A stretch of 64,000 nt of DNA from Streptococcus sanguinis (GCF_019929225.1 NZ_JAHZPA010000001.1:452805-516804), one strand, 5' to 3'; numbered from the stretch's first letter, positions 18,887-27,934 are shown. The notes: a model not told the origin generated them from the sequence alone. Made by a program: numbers and translations.

Positions 18887-19526
18887 GATGAAGCAGTACT
18901 TGGATAAGTTGGATGCTCTGTCGCCAGACCAAACCATGTTGAAATCTAGCAAGGTCTTGCTTTTTCTCAGTGGCAGCAGTCATTTGGAATGCGCTAGTCT
19001 GACTGCAGGCCAGCTTGAGTTTCTTGAGCAGATTTGTCCATCGGATTTTTCAGTAGTGCCCAGTAATTTTCCGTTTAATCAGAGATTTGAACATGAGCGA
19101 CAAACCCAAGTTTCTTTGTTGACAGCTTCCATTTCCAATATCCGTTACTATTGGCATACTCTCTACAATTCTCGCTTTCAGGAGGCTTTGCAGCGACATT
19201 TGTCTCCTTTACTAGATGCTGAGGAGGCTGTCATTATCTGCAAGAGCTCGGGGCTCAATATGCTGACCCAGTGGCTGGAGGGCTTGGGTGAGGAAAATCT
19301 GCCAATCAGACTGAGAGTGATTGCGCTGGGGCCTGTTTCGCGGAGACTCCTAAATCGTAAGGATATTGACTTGCTGGTCATTAAGGGAAAGAAGGATATT
19401 TACAGCAGATTTCTAGATAGCCATCCAGCTGATGTGATGGTGGATAGCAACCATTTTGATTATGAATACTGGGAAGATGTGAAAGGATTAGTTCATGACT
19501 GGATTAGAAAAAGTGATAAAGATTGA
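18879..19526 (+). CDS. Alpha/beta-hydrolase-like protein of the glycolipid operon
   Basis: About 215 residues; the start at 18879 overlaps the GT2 stop by 8 bp, and an alternative ATG at 18864 is possible. Neither has a strong ribosome site, so translation is probably coupled. It looks like a small alpha/beta hydrolase: Ser in CKSSGLNM (degenerate G-x-S-x-G), Asp in VIKGKKDIYS and His in DSNHFDYEYW occur in the expected order. It may deacylate a lipid intermediate or act as a thioesterase. No signal peptide, hence cytosolic. It overlaps the next gene by 32 bp. Confidence 0.65.
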   Translation: MSKMKQYLDKLDALSPDQTMLKSSKVLLFLSGSSHLECASLTAGQLEFLEQICPSDFSVVPSNFPFNQRFEHERQTQVSLLTASISNIRYYWHTLYNSRFQEALQRHLSPLLDAEEAVIICKSSGLNMLTQWLEGLGEENLPIRLRVIALGPVSRRLLNRKDIDLLVIKGKKDIYSRFLDSHPADVMVDSNHFDYEYWEDVKGLVHDWIRKSDKD

Positions 19527-20778
19527 TGTGATTAGTGTGCCATTTAGTGGCCACCTACTGCCTACTTTGACCTTAGTTAAGCCTCTGCTGACGGATCCGC
19601 GTTTTCGGATTCGGGTCATCACTGGCTGCCAAAAGAAAGAGCTAGTAGAGGAAATTGGTTTTGATTGTCTGGCCCTCTTTCCAGAAAGACCGACAGTGAT
19701 GGAAGACATCGCCAATACTCCGCAGCAAAGCAATCCTCTAATTACCTATCAGCAGTTTCGAGCCAATTCTAGACTAATTCCAGAGGTTATAAACGAATTA
19801 AATCGAATTTGGCAAGAGGGCGGTAAACCGGATTTGGTCATAGCGGATTTTGTTGCTTCACCAGCAGGTCTGATTTCTGATCGCTTTGGTATCCCATGGG
19901 TAACCACGATTCCGAGTCCGGTTGCTATTGAGTGCCGGACGACAACTCCGACCTATTTAGGGGGCTGGAAACCTCATCAGGGTGTCTTGTACAAATTCAG
20001 AGATGCTTTAGGCAGGCAAGTTATTCGCTGTGGAAAGAAAATGGCCTTTGCTTTAGTTCGGAAGAGTTTGGGAGACTATCAAGATTTTAAACTCTATAGG
20101 GAAGACGGCACAGAAGCTATTTACTCGCCTTACTCTATCTTGGCTTTGGGCATGAAAGAGCTGGAGTTTCGAGATGATTTTCCTAAGCATCTTCGCTGGG
20201 TTGGCTACAAATGCCTGTCCTTTGATCGTCTGCCTACAGATCATGAGTCTTATTTTGAGACTGATAAGAAGCGGGTTTTAGTGACTTGCGGTACGCATTT
20301 GAAATGGGAGAAGGAGCGAATGGTGGAAAGAGCGAAAAAGCTGAGTCAGCTCTACCCAGATTACCTCTTTTACGTCACCTTGGGAGAAGCTAGTGGCTTG
20401 GAGAATCCTCCGCACAGACTGGCGGAAAACCTGCTGCTCTTTGACTATCTGCCCTATACAGATATTCTGGATAAGATAGATTTTGCAATTCACCATGCAG
20501 GGACAGGTATCATGATGGCCTGTATTGAGCAGGAGATTCCCAGTCTCATTTTGCCGCAGGATTATGACCAATTTGACAATGCCGTTCGTGCTGAGCTAGC
20601 CCAAGTAGGGCTGGTAGCTCGCAGAAAGACCGATGCAGAAGTGCTGCGCATTTTTAAGGAATTGACGAATCGCACGGACTGGTCTCAGTTGAAAATCCTT
20701 GCCCAGAAAAGTAAAGAATATCAGCCTACAGAGATTCTCTATCAGGAGCTGGGGCGCCTGCTCAAGCTTGATTTATAA
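19495..20778 (+). CDS. GT1-family (UGT/macrolide-type) glycosyltransferase
   Basis: 427 residues; ATG 19495 follows GAAAGGA. GT-B fold: N-terminal acceptor domain with the family's opening VPFSGHLLPTLTL (about 15-27) and C-terminal UDP-sugar domain with LVTCGTHLKWE (about 262) and HHAGTGIMMACIE....LILPQDYDQFDNA (about 325-355), which is the donor-binding H-x-G-x-G...D-x-x-Q pattern of GT1 enzymes. Such enzymes glycosylate lipids, polyketides or diacylglycerols. As last gene of the operon it may add a sugar to the product of the GT2 enzyme. I know of no described streptococcal pathway with this gene set. Confidence 0.85.
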   Translation: MTGLEKVIKIDVISVPFSGHLLPTLTLVKPLLTDPRFRIRVITGCQKKELVEEIGFDCLALFPERPTVMEDIANTPQQSNPLITYQQFRANSRLIPEVINELNRIWQEGGKPDLVIADFVASPAGLISDRFGIPWVTTIPSPVAIECRTTTPTYLGGWKPHQGVLYKFRDALGRQVIRCGKKMAFALVRKSLGDYQDFKLYREDGTEAIYSPYSILALGMKELEFRDDFPKHLRWVGYKCLSFDRLPTDHESYFETDKKRVLVTCGTHLKWEKERMVERAKKLSQLYPDYLFYVTLGEASGLENPPHRLAENLLLFDYLPYTDILDKIDFAIHHAGTGIMMACIEQEIPSLILPQDYDQFDNAVRAELAQVGLVARRKTDAEVLRIFKELTNRTDWSQLKILAQKSKEYQPTEILYQELGRLLKLDL

Positions 20779-20843
20779 CTGGAGAATTCAACAAACTATT
20801 AAAGCATATCTCCAACATTAAAATATCTGAATTATTAAATTTC

Positions 20844-20871
20844 CCTATTCTTTTTAAGGAATAGGTTTTTT
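20844..20871 (+). terminator. Terminator after the glycolipid operon
   Basis: CCTATTC (20844-20850) pairs with GAATAGG (20859-20865), followed by TTTTTT. Confidence 0.8.
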
Positions 20872-20895
20872 GGTCTATTCAAGTCTTTTTTAAGA

Positions 20896-20904
20896 TGTTA
20901 AAAT
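20896..20904 (+). promoter_or_regulatory. hemH promoter (extended -10)
   Basis: TGTTAAAAT; no clear -35. The leader would be about 60 nt before the ATG at 20974, with GAGGAAAG as ribosome site. Confidence 0.55.
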
Positions 20905-20973
20905 GAAAGTGATTACAAAAAAGTCATCGGAAAGTCAGCTTGGCTTTCTCTGAGTGACTGAAGAGGAAAGATA

Positions 20974-22068
20974 ATGAAGAAAGCAATTCTAATGATGACT
21001 TTTGGCTCGCCAGAGGAGATTAGCTTTGAGGGAGTGGCTGAATTTTTTACCAATATTCGCCGCGGTGTCCGGCCGCAAGACCATGAGATTCAGACCCTCT
21101 ATGATAACTATGTCCTCATTGGCGGAACGCCTCTGCAGCGTATCAGTCTAGAAGAGGTGGAAAAGGTTCGTCAGCGTTTCTCTGGCGAGTATGCGGTTTA
21201 TTTTGCCAATAAATTCTCACGTCCTTTTATCCCTGATGTGATTAAGCAGATGGAAGAGGATGGTATTGAGGAATGTATCTGTTTGATTCTAGAGCCTCAT
21301 TTTTCTTACTATTCTGTCATGGGTTATGAGAAGTTTATCCAGAGTGACTCCATCCGCTTTAATATCATTAAGGAATGGTATCAGGAAGAAGCTATTCTTG
21401 GTTATTGGGCAGAGGAGCTGAGAAAGATTCTTACAGAAGAGGTTGGAGAAGAGACCTTCAAGATTTTCTTTTCAGCCCACAGTGTGCCTATTCTGGCCTT
21501 GGATTTCGGAGATCCTTACATTGATCAGATTTATGACAATGCCCGCTTGATTGCTGAAAGATTAGGTCTGACAGAAGAGGATTATCTCAATGTTTGGCAA
21601 AGTGAGAGTGACATTGGACTCCCTTGGATCAAGCCTGACGTGCTGGACTACATGCGCCAGCAAGAAACACATCCGCAGCATTATATTTTTGTGCCGATTA
21701 GTTTTATCAGTGAGCATATAGAGGTCCTTTTTGACAATGACGTGGAGTGTAAGGAACTTTGCGAAGATTTGGGTGTTGCTTATCATAGACCGCCTATGCC
21801 CAATGCAGACGACCGTTTAATTGACGCCCTGATTCTAACTATCCGCCGCCATGAGCATGAACCCTTCAAAGAATGTTTTCCAGAAGAAGAGACCTTCGAT
21901 GAATTACAGCCGTCGGAGGAGAGCAGCCAGATTCTTGCAGAGGATGCAGAGCTGAAAATGCCAGATTTCGTCAAGAAGCTGATTGAGAAAAAGGGGCGCG
22001 AGAATGTTAAGATGCCGTATTTTGTCAAGAAAATGCTGGAGAAAGCTGGAAAACTGCCCAAGAGTTGA
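20974..22068 (+). CDS. hemH: Ferrochelatase with a repeated C-terminal extension
   Basis: Inserts ferrous iron into a porphyrin (coproporphyrin in Firmicutes). 364 residues, about 50 more than usual. The core has MMTFGSPE at the N-terminus, the catalytic-region FFSAHSVP (about 168-175; conserved His) and [15 protein letters not shown] with the conserved Glu (about 236-250). After about residue 310 comes an acidic linker and two copies of a short helix, [13 protein letters not shown] (328-340) and [15 protein letters not shown] (346-360). No other heme-synthesis gene is in the window and streptococci generally lack the full pathway, so it may act on imported porphyrin or in the reverse (heme iron release) direction; that is inference. 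Confidence 0.93.
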   Translation: MKKAILMMTFGSPEEISFEGVAEFFTNIRRGVRPQDHEIQTLYDNYVLIGGTPLQRISLEEVEKVRQRFSGEYAVYFANKFSRPFIPDVIKQMEEDGIEECICLILEPHFSYYSVMGYEKFIQSDSIRFNIIKEWYQEEAILGYWAEELRKILTEEVGEETFKIFFSAHSVPILALDFGDPYIDQIYDNARLIAERLGLTEEDYLNVWQSESDIGLPWIKPDVLDYMRQQETHPQHYIFVPISFISEHIEVLFDNDVECKELCEDLGVAYHRPPMPNADDRLIDALILTIRRHEHEPFKECFPEEETFDELQPSEESSQILAEDAELKMPDFVKKLIEKKGRENVKMPYFVKKMLEKAGKLPKS

Positions 22069-22118
22069 TTGTTCATATTCGTTGATGACTTTATAAGATT
22101 ATTCTAGAAGGAGAAAAT

Positions 22119-22484
22119 GTGAGACTTTGGCACCAAGATTTGATTGAAAGACTTCCGCGCCAGCAGCTTTTAGGCCAGCACCGAGAGTGCGCAGCCTTAC
22201 GTGGACGAGGGTGGGGTAAGCCGCATGCGACGGTCAACTATGTTTTTGAGCACAGTCCTTATTGTCTCTATGCTTATCATCTCTTGATTATGGAGGAGAT
22301 GCAGAAGCGGGGCTATCAGCCAGACAGCCTTTGGCTGGACAAGGATTACCGTGGCAAGACCTGCCCACCCTACCAGGAGTTGCAAGCTGAGGAGCTCGAA
22401 CATCCCATTTATCCGGAGCATGACGCATCCTATCTGCAAGAATGCCTGGAAAATCTCAAAGAGAAGGGGATAGATATTGTCTGA
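22119..22484 (+). CDS. Pyrimidine-dimer glycosylase-like (Pyr_excise) protein
   Basis: 121 residues from GTG 22119 (VRLWHQDLIERLPRQQLLGQH) after GAAGGAGA; the ATG one base upstream runs into TGA at once. It resembles the small family related to T4 endonuclease V: initial M-R-[LI]-W-H, the LPRQQLLGQHRECAALRGRGWGK segment and HSPYCLYAYHLLIMEEMQ..GY. In T4 endonuclease V a similar arrangement cuts at pyrimidine dimers through N-terminal amine chemistry. Function here is inferred; many bacterial members are uncharacterised. Confidence 0.75.
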   Translation: MRLWHQDLIERLPRQQLLGQHRECAALRGRGWGKPHATVNYVFEHSPYCLYAYHLLIMEEMQKRGYQPDSLWLDKDYRGKTCPPYQELQAEELEHPIYPEHDASYLQECLENLKEKGIDIV

Positions 22485-22528
22485 TTTCCAAGAGCCAAGA
22501 CGGCATAGTGTTAAGGTTATATAACAAC

Positions 22529-22559
22529 AAAAAGGAAGATATAGTGCTCTTCCTTTTTT
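22529..22559 (+). terminator. Terminator
   Basis: AAAAAGGAAGA (22529-22539) pairs perfectly with TCTTCCTTTTT (22548-22558), loop of 8. Confidence 0.85.
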
Positions 22560-22624
22560 ATATGTTTTTTGTGATAAAATACCAGTGACTTTTAGGAACT
22601 AGAAATTTTTTTAAATTTCTGAGT

Positions 22625-22685
22625 TGTAATTATTGACATTACAATACCATGTGTTATAATTCTAGATGTAACAAAAAATGTTACA
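22625..22685 (+). promoter_or_regulatory. Promoter with twin palindromic operators
   Basis: -35 TTGACA (22633-22638), 16-bp spacer, -10 TATAAT (22655-22660). Two 19-bp palindromes of the same form surround it: TGTAAT-N7-ATTACA (22625-22643), covering the -35, and TGTAAC-N7-GTTACA (22667-22685), over the transcription start. A further half-site TTTGTAAC lies at 22693-22700. The layout points to repression by a dimeric regulator; its identity is unknown and no regulator gene is adjacent. Confidence 0.8.
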
Positions 22686-22719
22686 ATATAAATTTGTAAC
22701 TTAAAAGGAGGAATATAAT

Positions 22720-23295
22720 ATGGCAAACATTACAATTTTTGGACAAGGAAATATGGGACAAGCAATCGCAAGTGTGTTCACTTCAGGTGGACATGAAGTT
22801 GATTTTGTAGGTAAAGAAGGTCTTACAAAACGTGCGGGTGATATTGTTGTATTGGCTGTTCCATACGCCGCAATTGCAAGCATTCTTGAAGCTAATAAAG
22901 CAGCGCTCGCTGGAAAAATCTTAGTAGATATTTCTAACCCTGTAAACTTTGAGAATATGGATGAATTGCTTACACCGGCTGGGAGTTCAGCAGCAGAAGA
23001 AATTGCTAAATTAATTCCTGAAGCTCGAGTGGTCAAAGCTTTTAACACAAATTTTGCGACGACAATTGCTTCGAAACAAGTCGCTGGTAAAGAAAAAACA
23101 ACTGTTCAATTGGCATCGGATGACCAAGAAGCAAAGAAAATTCTTGCTGGATATATCCAAGAAGGTGGCTTAGATACGATTGATGCGGGTGGCCTCAAAC
23201 GTGCCCGTGAATTAGAGGCAATGGGTTTCTTGCAAATAACACTTGCCGTACGTGAGAAAATCAACTGGACGGCTGGTTTTGCTGTTATTAAATAA
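22720..23295 (+). CDS. NADPH-binding oxidoreductase, F420-reductase-like fold
   Basis: 191 residues with an N-terminal Rossmann motif (ITIFGQGNMGQAIA, about 4-17) and the typical VVLAVPY..I, ILVDISNP and VVKAFNT segments of the NADPH-dependent F420 reductase/coenzyme family (IPR028939-like). Streptococci do not make F420, so the electron partner is something else, such as a flavin or quinone. AAAGGAGG precedes the ATG. The gene stands alone between terminators, and its promoter has two strong palindromes, so expression is probably inducible. Homologues under similar control often respond to electrophile or redox stress; that is inference. Confidence 0.8.
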   Translation: MANITIFGQGNMGQAIASVFTSGGHEVDFVGKEGLTKRAGDIVVLAVPYAAIASILEANKAALAGKILVDISNPVNFENMDELLTPAGSSAAEEIAKLIPEARVVKAFNTNFATTIASKQVAGKEKTTVQLASDDQEAKKILAGYIQEGGLDTIDAGGLKRARELEAMGFLQITLAVREKINWTAGFAVIK

Positions 23296-23342
23296 AGAAA
23301 AAAATCAGCCTCAAAGCAGGCTAATTCTTAGACTGAAAACAA

Positions 23343-23376
23343 AATCCTCAGAAGTTTCACTTCTGGGGATTTATAC
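23343..23376. terminator. Terminator between convergent genes
   Basis: AATCCTCAGAAGT (23343-23355) pairs with ACTTCTGGGGATT (23359-23371) with one G-T pair; serves both strands. Confidence 0.75.
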
Positions 23377-23378
23377 TT

Positions 23379-24194
23379 TTACGAATTCAAAATATACTTC
23401 TCGATAGCTGTAGCGACCCCATTTTCCTCGCAGCTGTCTGTGACGGCATCGGCTAGGCTTTTGACATGGTCTGAAGCATTGCCCATGGCAACACCGAGGC
23501 CAGCATATTCCAGCATTTCGATGTCGTTGTTAGCATCTCCGATTGCCATGATTTCCTGAGGATTGACGTCCAATTGTTTAGCCAATCGCTCTAGGGCAAA
23601 GGCTTTTGTCACACCGGACGGCATGGCCTCGTAAATGACTGGCTGGGAGCGAACACCGCTGAAACGCTGGCAGATTTCTTGGCCAAAGTCGGCTTCAAAA
23701 GCATCTACCTGCTCTTGGCTGCCTAAAAACATAGCTTGAAACATTCTGTGTTTACCGCTGCAAGCCTCTTCCAGACTAATCTCGGTTGGAGTGGTGAATA
23801 CTAGGCTAGCATCATTCACGACATAGGAACTGGCTTTTTCTCCGACGACGAAATAATGCTCCTCATCAAAGAGAGTCAGCTGGACAGGGCTATTTTCAGA
23901 CAGGCTGTAGAGATAGCGAATATCCTGACCGCTCAGCTCTTGCCAGTCCACCAAACTCCAGTCGCTGGTCTGATGTGTAGCGCAGCCATTGTCCACGATG
24001 ACATATTCGTTTTCTTGTGCAAGGCCCAGCTTGTCATAATAAGGCTTGACGCCAATCAAGGGACGGCCTGTGCAGAGAACCAATTTGACACCTTTCTCAA
24101 TTGCTCGGTGCAGAGCTTCGATGTGAGCCTGGGGAATTTCTTTTTTGCTATTGAGCAAGGTGCCGTCCATATCAAGTGCAAGAATTTTAATCAT
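23379..24194 (-). CDS. Cof-type HAD-superfamily sugar-phosphate phosphatase
   Basis: 271-residue HAD hydrolase of the Cof/YidA type. Motif I LALDMDGTLLNS (nucleophile Asp8), motif II LCTGRP (about 41), and motif IV IMAIGDANNDIEMLEYAGLGVAMGNA (about 217-242) are intact; a large C2 cap lies between. Substrates of such enzymes are sugar phosphates or pyridoxal phosphate, not predictable here. The minus-strand promoter region contains TGCTATACT (24226-24234), an extended -10. Confidence 0.88.
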   Translation of the reverse strand: MIKILALDMDGTLLNSKKEIPQAHIEALHRAIEKGVKLVLCTGRPLIGVKPYYDKLGLAQENEYVIVDNGCATHQTSDWSLVDWQELSGQDIRYLYSLSENSPVQLTLFDEEHYFVVGEKASSYVVNDASLVFTTPTEISLEEACSGKHRMFQAMFLGSQEQVDAFEADFGQEICQRFSGVRSQPVIYEAMPSGVTKAFALERLAKQLDVNPQEIMAIGDANNDIEMLEYAGLGVAMGNASDHVKSLADAVTDSCEENGVATAIEKYILNS

Positions 24195-24278
24195 AAAGTG
24201 TCTCCAAAATTATTCTCTGACTAGTATAGCATAATTTATAGAGAAAGTCCGAGTCTATAGGAAAAATCACTGGTCTTG

Positions 24279-24287
24279 TGTTATAAT
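24279..24287 (+). promoter_or_regulatory. lepA promoter (extended -10)
   Basis: TGTTATAAT just upstream of lepA; no good -35. Confidence 0.65.
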
Positions 24288-24316
24288 AAATAGAATACCC
24301 TAAAAGGATGAGAAAA

Positions 24317-26140
24317 ATGAATTTAGAAGATTTGAAAAAACGTCAGGAGAAGATCCGCAATTTCTCCATCATTGCCCACATTGACCACGGAAAATCAACC
24401 TTAGCTGACCGGATTTTGGAGGCGACGGAGACGGTTTCCAGCCGGGAAATGCAGGCCCAACTTTTAGACAGCATGGACTTGGAGCGGGAGCGCGGTATCA
24501 CCATTAAGCTCAATGCTATCGAGCTTAATTATACTGCCAAGGACGGCGAAACCTATATCTTCCACTTGATTGACACGCCAGGACACGTGGACTTTACCTA
24601 TGAGGTATCGCGGTCGTTAGCTGCCTGTGAAGGGGCTATTTTGGTCGTAGATGCGGCTCAGGGGATTGAGGCTCAGACCTTAGCTAATGTTTATCTAGCG
24701 CTGGACAATGACTTGGAAATCCTGCCAGTCATTAATAAAATTGACCTGCCAGCCGCGGATCCAGAGCGGGTGCGGGCAGAGATTGAAGACGTGATTGGGT
24801 TGGATGCAAGCGAAGCCGTGTTGGCTTCTGCCAAGGCTGGCATCGGAATTGAGGAAATTTTAGAGCAGATTGTGGAAAAAGTTCCAGCACCTACTGGAAA
24901 TGTTGAAGCACCACTCAAAGCCTTGATTTTTGACTCAGTCTATGATGCCTATCGTGGGGTAATCCTGCAAGTGCGGGTGATGGACGGTGTGGTCAAGCCG
25001 GGAGATACCATTCAGCTCATGAGCAATGGCAAGACCTTTGATGTAACAGAGGTTGGCATCTTTACTCCCAAGGCCATTGGACGCGATTTCCTAGCGACAG
25101 GGGATGTTGGATATATCGCAGCCTCTATCAAGACGGTACAGGATACCCGGGTCGGGGATACAGTGACCTTGGCGGATAATCCAGCTGCAGAGCCACTAGC
25201 TGGCTACAAGCAGATGAACCCGATGGTCTTCGCTGGTCTCTATCCGATTGAGTCCAATAAATACAATGACCTGCGTGAGGCGCTTGAAAAGCTCCAGTTA
25301 AACGACGCCAGTCTGCAGTTTGAGCCAGAAACATCGCAGGCGCTAGGATTTGGTTTCCGTTGTGGTTTCCTGGGCTTGCTGCACATGGACGTCATTCAGG
25401 AGCGTTTGGAGCGTGAGTTTAATATTGATCTGATCATGACGGCGCCGTCCGTTATCTATAAGGTCAATATGACGGATGGTGCTTCCCTTGATGTGTCCAA
25501 TCCGAGCGAGTTTCCAGACCCAACCAAGATTGATTCCATTGAGGAGCCTTATGTCAAGGCGCAGATTATGGTGCCCCAGGAATTTGTCGGAGCGGTGATG
25601 GAGTTGGCTCAGCGCAAGCGTGGTGACTTTGTGACCATGGACTATATCGATGATAATCGGGTCAATGTCATCTATCAGATCCCGCTTGCTGAAATCGTCT
25701 TTGACTTCTTTGATAAGCTCAAGTCCTCTACTCGTGGCTATGCTAGCTTTGACTACGAAATCTCCGAGTATCGCTCGTCCAAGCTGGTGAAGATGGATAT
25801 TCTCCTTAATGGCGACAAGGTTGATGCTCTCAGCTTTATCGTTCACAAGGAATTTGCCTATGAGCGTGGTAAGCTGATTGTGGACAAGCTCAAGAAAATC
25901 ATTCCTCGTCAGCAGTTTGAAGTACCTATTCAAGCCGCTATCGGACAGAAAATCGTGGCTCGGACAGACATCAAGGCCTTGCGTAAGAATGTCTTAGCCA
26001 AGTGTTACGGTGGTGATGTTTCTCGGAAGCGGAAACTCCTTGAAAAACAAAAAGCCGGTAAAAAACGGATGAAAGCTATCGGATCTGTCGAAGTCCCACA
26101 AGAAGCCTTCCTCAGTGTCCTGAGTATGGATGAGGAATAA
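24317..26140 (+). CDS. lepA: Elongation factor 4 (LepA), ribosomal back-translocase
   Basis: Translational GTPase that acts on stalled or pre-translocated ribosomes. The start is set at 24317 ([19 protein letters not shown]), eight bases after AAAGGA; the ATG at 24308 overlaps that site. 607 residues, the family size. G1 [10 protein letters not shown]2 RGITIK, G3 DTPGHVDF, G4 NKID, then EF-Tu-like domain II, EF-G-like III and V and the LepA-specific basic C-terminal domain ([19 protein letters not shown]). Single gene. Confidence 0.97.
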   Translation: MNLEDLKKRQEKIRNFSIIAHIDHGKSTLADRILEATETVSSREMQAQLLDSMDLERERGITIKLNAIELNYTAKDGETYIFHLIDTPGHVDFTYEVSRSLAACEGAILVVDAAQGIEAQTLANVYLALDNDLEILPVINKIDLPAADPERVRAEIEDVIGLDASEAVLASAKAGIGIEEILEQIVEKVPAPTGNVEAPLKALIFDSVYDAYRGVILQVRVMDGVVKPGDTIQLMSNGKTFDVTEVGIFTPKAIGRDFLATGDVGYIAASIKTVQDTRVGDTVTLADNPAAEPLAGYKQMNPMVFAGLYPIESNKYNDLREALEKLQLNDASLQFEPETSQALGFGFRCGFLGLLHMDVIQERLEREFNIDLIMTAPSVIYKVNMTDGASLDVSNPSEFPDPTKIDSIEEPYVKAQIMVPQEFVGAVMELAQRKRGDFVTMDYIDDNRVNVIYQIPLAEIVFDFFDKLKSSTRGYASFDYEISEYRSSKLVKMDILLNGDKVDALSFIVHKEFAYERGKLIVDKLKKIIPRQQFEVPIQAAIGQKIVARTDIKALRKNVLAKCYGGDVSRKRKLLEKQKAGKKRMKAIGSVEVPQEAFLSVLSMDEE

Positions 26141-26182
26141 AGCTTTATATCTCTAGGTAATATATCCCAAAAGGAGAAAATC

Positions 26183-26815
26183 ATGAAACGATCGTATCTG
26201 CTTGGAGCAGTTCTGGTATTAACTTCACTTACTCTTGCATCGTGTGCCAATTCTGGACAAAAGCCTGGTCAATCTAGTTCTTCGACTAGTTCCAGTGCAC
26301 AAGTGAAAAAGAATTCTTCAAATTCTTCTTCTAAAAAAAGCAAGAGCAAAACCAATCAAGAAACAAAACGTGTTGGTTCTCCAGAGTTTGGTTATATCGA
26401 TATCCCAAGTAAATGGATTAAATTTTTTGATGCAGAGGTTGAGGGACTTATCCAATATACCGACGGCTCTGCTTATAATATCGTTACCATGAATGCTGTT
26501 TCTAAGGCAGAAGCTGAAGTAGCAGATGGTGAGACTTTCAATGCAGAAACAATTGCTCAACATGTAGCCTATAATTGGAGTCAAAAAGATAATATTGAGA
26601 AGATGTGGGGCTCTAAAAGTACTGTCTCAGGAATAGAAGCCTTTCAAATAAACATCATTCTGAAATCAGGACAACTTGCTAATACATTGGTTTTCCAAAA
26701 AGATGACAAAGTCTATATACTATCCTTTGAAGGCGACGAAGAAACTCTTGATGATTTCATTACAAACATGAAAGATACTTGGAGTCTTGATAGCAAGGGA
26801 GCAGTCAGCGAATAA
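26183..26815 (+). CDS. Lipoprotein of unknown function, paralogue A
   Basis: 210 residues with a signal peptide and lipobox LASC (Cys21), a Ser/Lys-rich linker (about 25-60) and a globular domain beginning VGSPEFGYIDIPSKWIKF. The domain contains YTDGSAYNIVTMNA, GETFNAETIAQ and LSFEGDEETLDDFI, all repeated nearly unchanged in the lipoprotein at 28045. I cannot name the family; the fold may resemble small PsbP-like domains. It sits on the outer face of the membrane. Own ribosome site AAAGGAGA, terminator downstream. Confidence 0.75.
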   Translation: MKRSYLLGAVLVLTSLTLASCANSGQKPGQSSSSTSSSAQVKKNSSNSSSKKSKSKTNQETKRVGSPEFGYIDIPSKWIKFFDAEVEGLIQYTDGSAYNIVTMNAVSKAEAEVADGETFNAETIAQHVAYNWSQKDNIEKMWGSKSTVSGIEAFQINIILKSGQLANTLVFQKDDKVYILSFEGDEETLDDFITNMKDTWSLDSKGAVSE

Positions 26816-26822
26816 TAGTTTA

Positions 26823-26861
26823 AAAAAACAAGAGGCCTATTTATTAAGACTCTTGTTTTTT
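26823..26861 (+). terminator. Terminator after lipoprotein A
   Basis: AAAAAACAAGAG (26823-26834) and CTCTTGTTTTTT (26850-26861) form a perfect 12-bp stem. Confidence 0.85.
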
Positions 26862-26938
26862 CAGTGTAGAAGCTAATTATGCTTCACAAAAAGATTGTAA
26901 CTAATCAAAAAACGTTCGACTACTATCAAATCCAATCA

Positions 26939-26968
26939 AAAAGACTTACAAAAATTTGTAGGTCTTTT
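26939..26968 (+). terminator. Second terminator-like hairpin
   Basis: AAAAGACTTACAAA pairs with TTTGTAGGTCTTTT across a 2-nt loop, with one G-T pair. No gene is visible between it and the previous terminator, so it may end a lost or very small transcript. Confidence 0.55.
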
Positions 26969-27008
26969 CTTGAAATCCGAACGTTAGAAAATCTTTTTTT
27001 GATTTTAC

Positions 27009-27036
27009 TTGACATTTTCTGAAATAGGAATATGAT
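27009..27036 (+). promoter_or_regulatory. pnuC promoter
   Basis: -35 TTGACA (27009-27014), 16-bp spacer, -10 TATGAT (27031-27036). The transcript begins around 27043, about 100 nt before the ATG. Confidence 0.7.
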
Positions 27037-27059
27037 AAAGTGTGAACAATGTATAAGTA

Positions 27060-27140
27060 AAATTTGTGCGTGTTCGAAAATAATAGAGCGTTGCATCCGT
27101 AAGTCAATTTGACACGGCTCTTAAAAAACAAAAGGAGAAA
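27060..27140 (+). ncRNA. Candidate NAD+-II (pnuC-motif) riboswitch
   Basis: The ~100-nt leader of pnuC contains a compact structure ending at the ribosome site. CCGT (27097-27100) pairs with ACGG (27114-27117), GTCA (27103-27106) with TGAC (27110-27113), and AGAGC (27085-27089) can pair with GCTCT (27117-27121). AAAGGAG follows at 27131-27137. The pnuC motif RNA is known upstream of pnuC in Streptococcus and binds NAD+. The pairing is seen; membership in that class is inferred from gene context. Confidence 0.6.
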
Positions 27141-27142
27141 GA

Positions 27143-27934
27143 ATGAATACTTATATCCAAAAGAAAATCGCAAACATGAAGCTGACGCTTTCTGAAATGT
27201 CTGGTGGCTATAAACGAATGGTGACTAGTATGAAGAAGCTCGGCTTTTCTGGTACCTTGAAACTTATCTGGGACGATTTGTTTGCTCATCGCAGTCTAGG
27301 TCAATGGGTTTATCTCTTGATTCTAGGGAGTTTTCCGCTTTGGTTGGAGCTGATATATGAACATCGCATCGTGGATTGGACGGGGATGATTTGCAGTCTG
27401 ACTGGGATTATCTGTGTAATCTTCGTTTCTGAAGGACGGGCTAGCAATTACCTCTTTGGTTTGATTAATTCTGTGATTTACTTGATTTTGGCTTTGCAGA
27501 AAGGCTTTTATGGAGAGGTCCTGACGACTCTTTACTTTACCATCATGCAGCCGATTGGGCTATTGGTGTGGATTTACCAAGGCCAGTTCAAAAAAGAAAA
27601 GCAAGAGTTTGTTGCTCGTAAGCTAGATGCCAAAGGATGGACAAAATATCTATCGCTTAGTGTGCTTTGGTGGTTGGTCTTTGGCTTGATTTACCAATCT
27701 GTGGGGGCTAATCGTCCTTATCGTGATTCAATCACAGATGCGACAAATGGTGTAGGGCAAATCTTGATGACGGCTGTTTATCGTGAACAGTGGATTTTCT
27801 GGGCAGCGACCAATATTTTTTCTATTTACCTCTGGTGGGGTGAGAGTCTTCAGATTCAAGGGAAATATTTGATCTATTTAATCAACAGCTTAGTCGGATG
27901 GTACCAGTGGAATAAGGCTGCTAAAAAAGCATAG
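27143..27934 (+). CDS. pnuC: Nicotinamide riboside transporter PnuC
   Basis: 263-residue facilitative transporter importing nicotinamide riboside for NAD synthesis. Seven or so membrane segments are visible between residues 50 and 255; signature parts include WTGMICSLTGIICVIFVSEGRASNYLFGLINSVIYLILA and the C-terminal WIFWAATNIFSIYLWWG. ATG follows AAAGGAGAAAG. A hydrophilic N-terminal stretch of about 45 residues precedes the first membrane segment. The upstream leader looks like an NAD+-sensing riboswitch, which fits its role. Confidence 0.93.
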   Translation: MNTYIQKKIANMKLTLSEMSGGYKRMVTSMKKLGFSGTLKLIWDDLFAHRSLGQWVYLLILGSFPLWLELIYEHRIVDWTGMICSLTGIICVIFVSEGRASNYLFGLINSVIYLILALQKGFYGEVLTTLYFTIMQPIGLLVWIYQGQFKKEKQEFVARKLDAKGWTKYLSLSVLWWLVFGLIYQSVGANRPYRDSITDATNGVGQILMTAVYREQWIFWAATNIFSIYLWWGESLQIQGKYLIYLINSLVGWYQWNKAAKKA

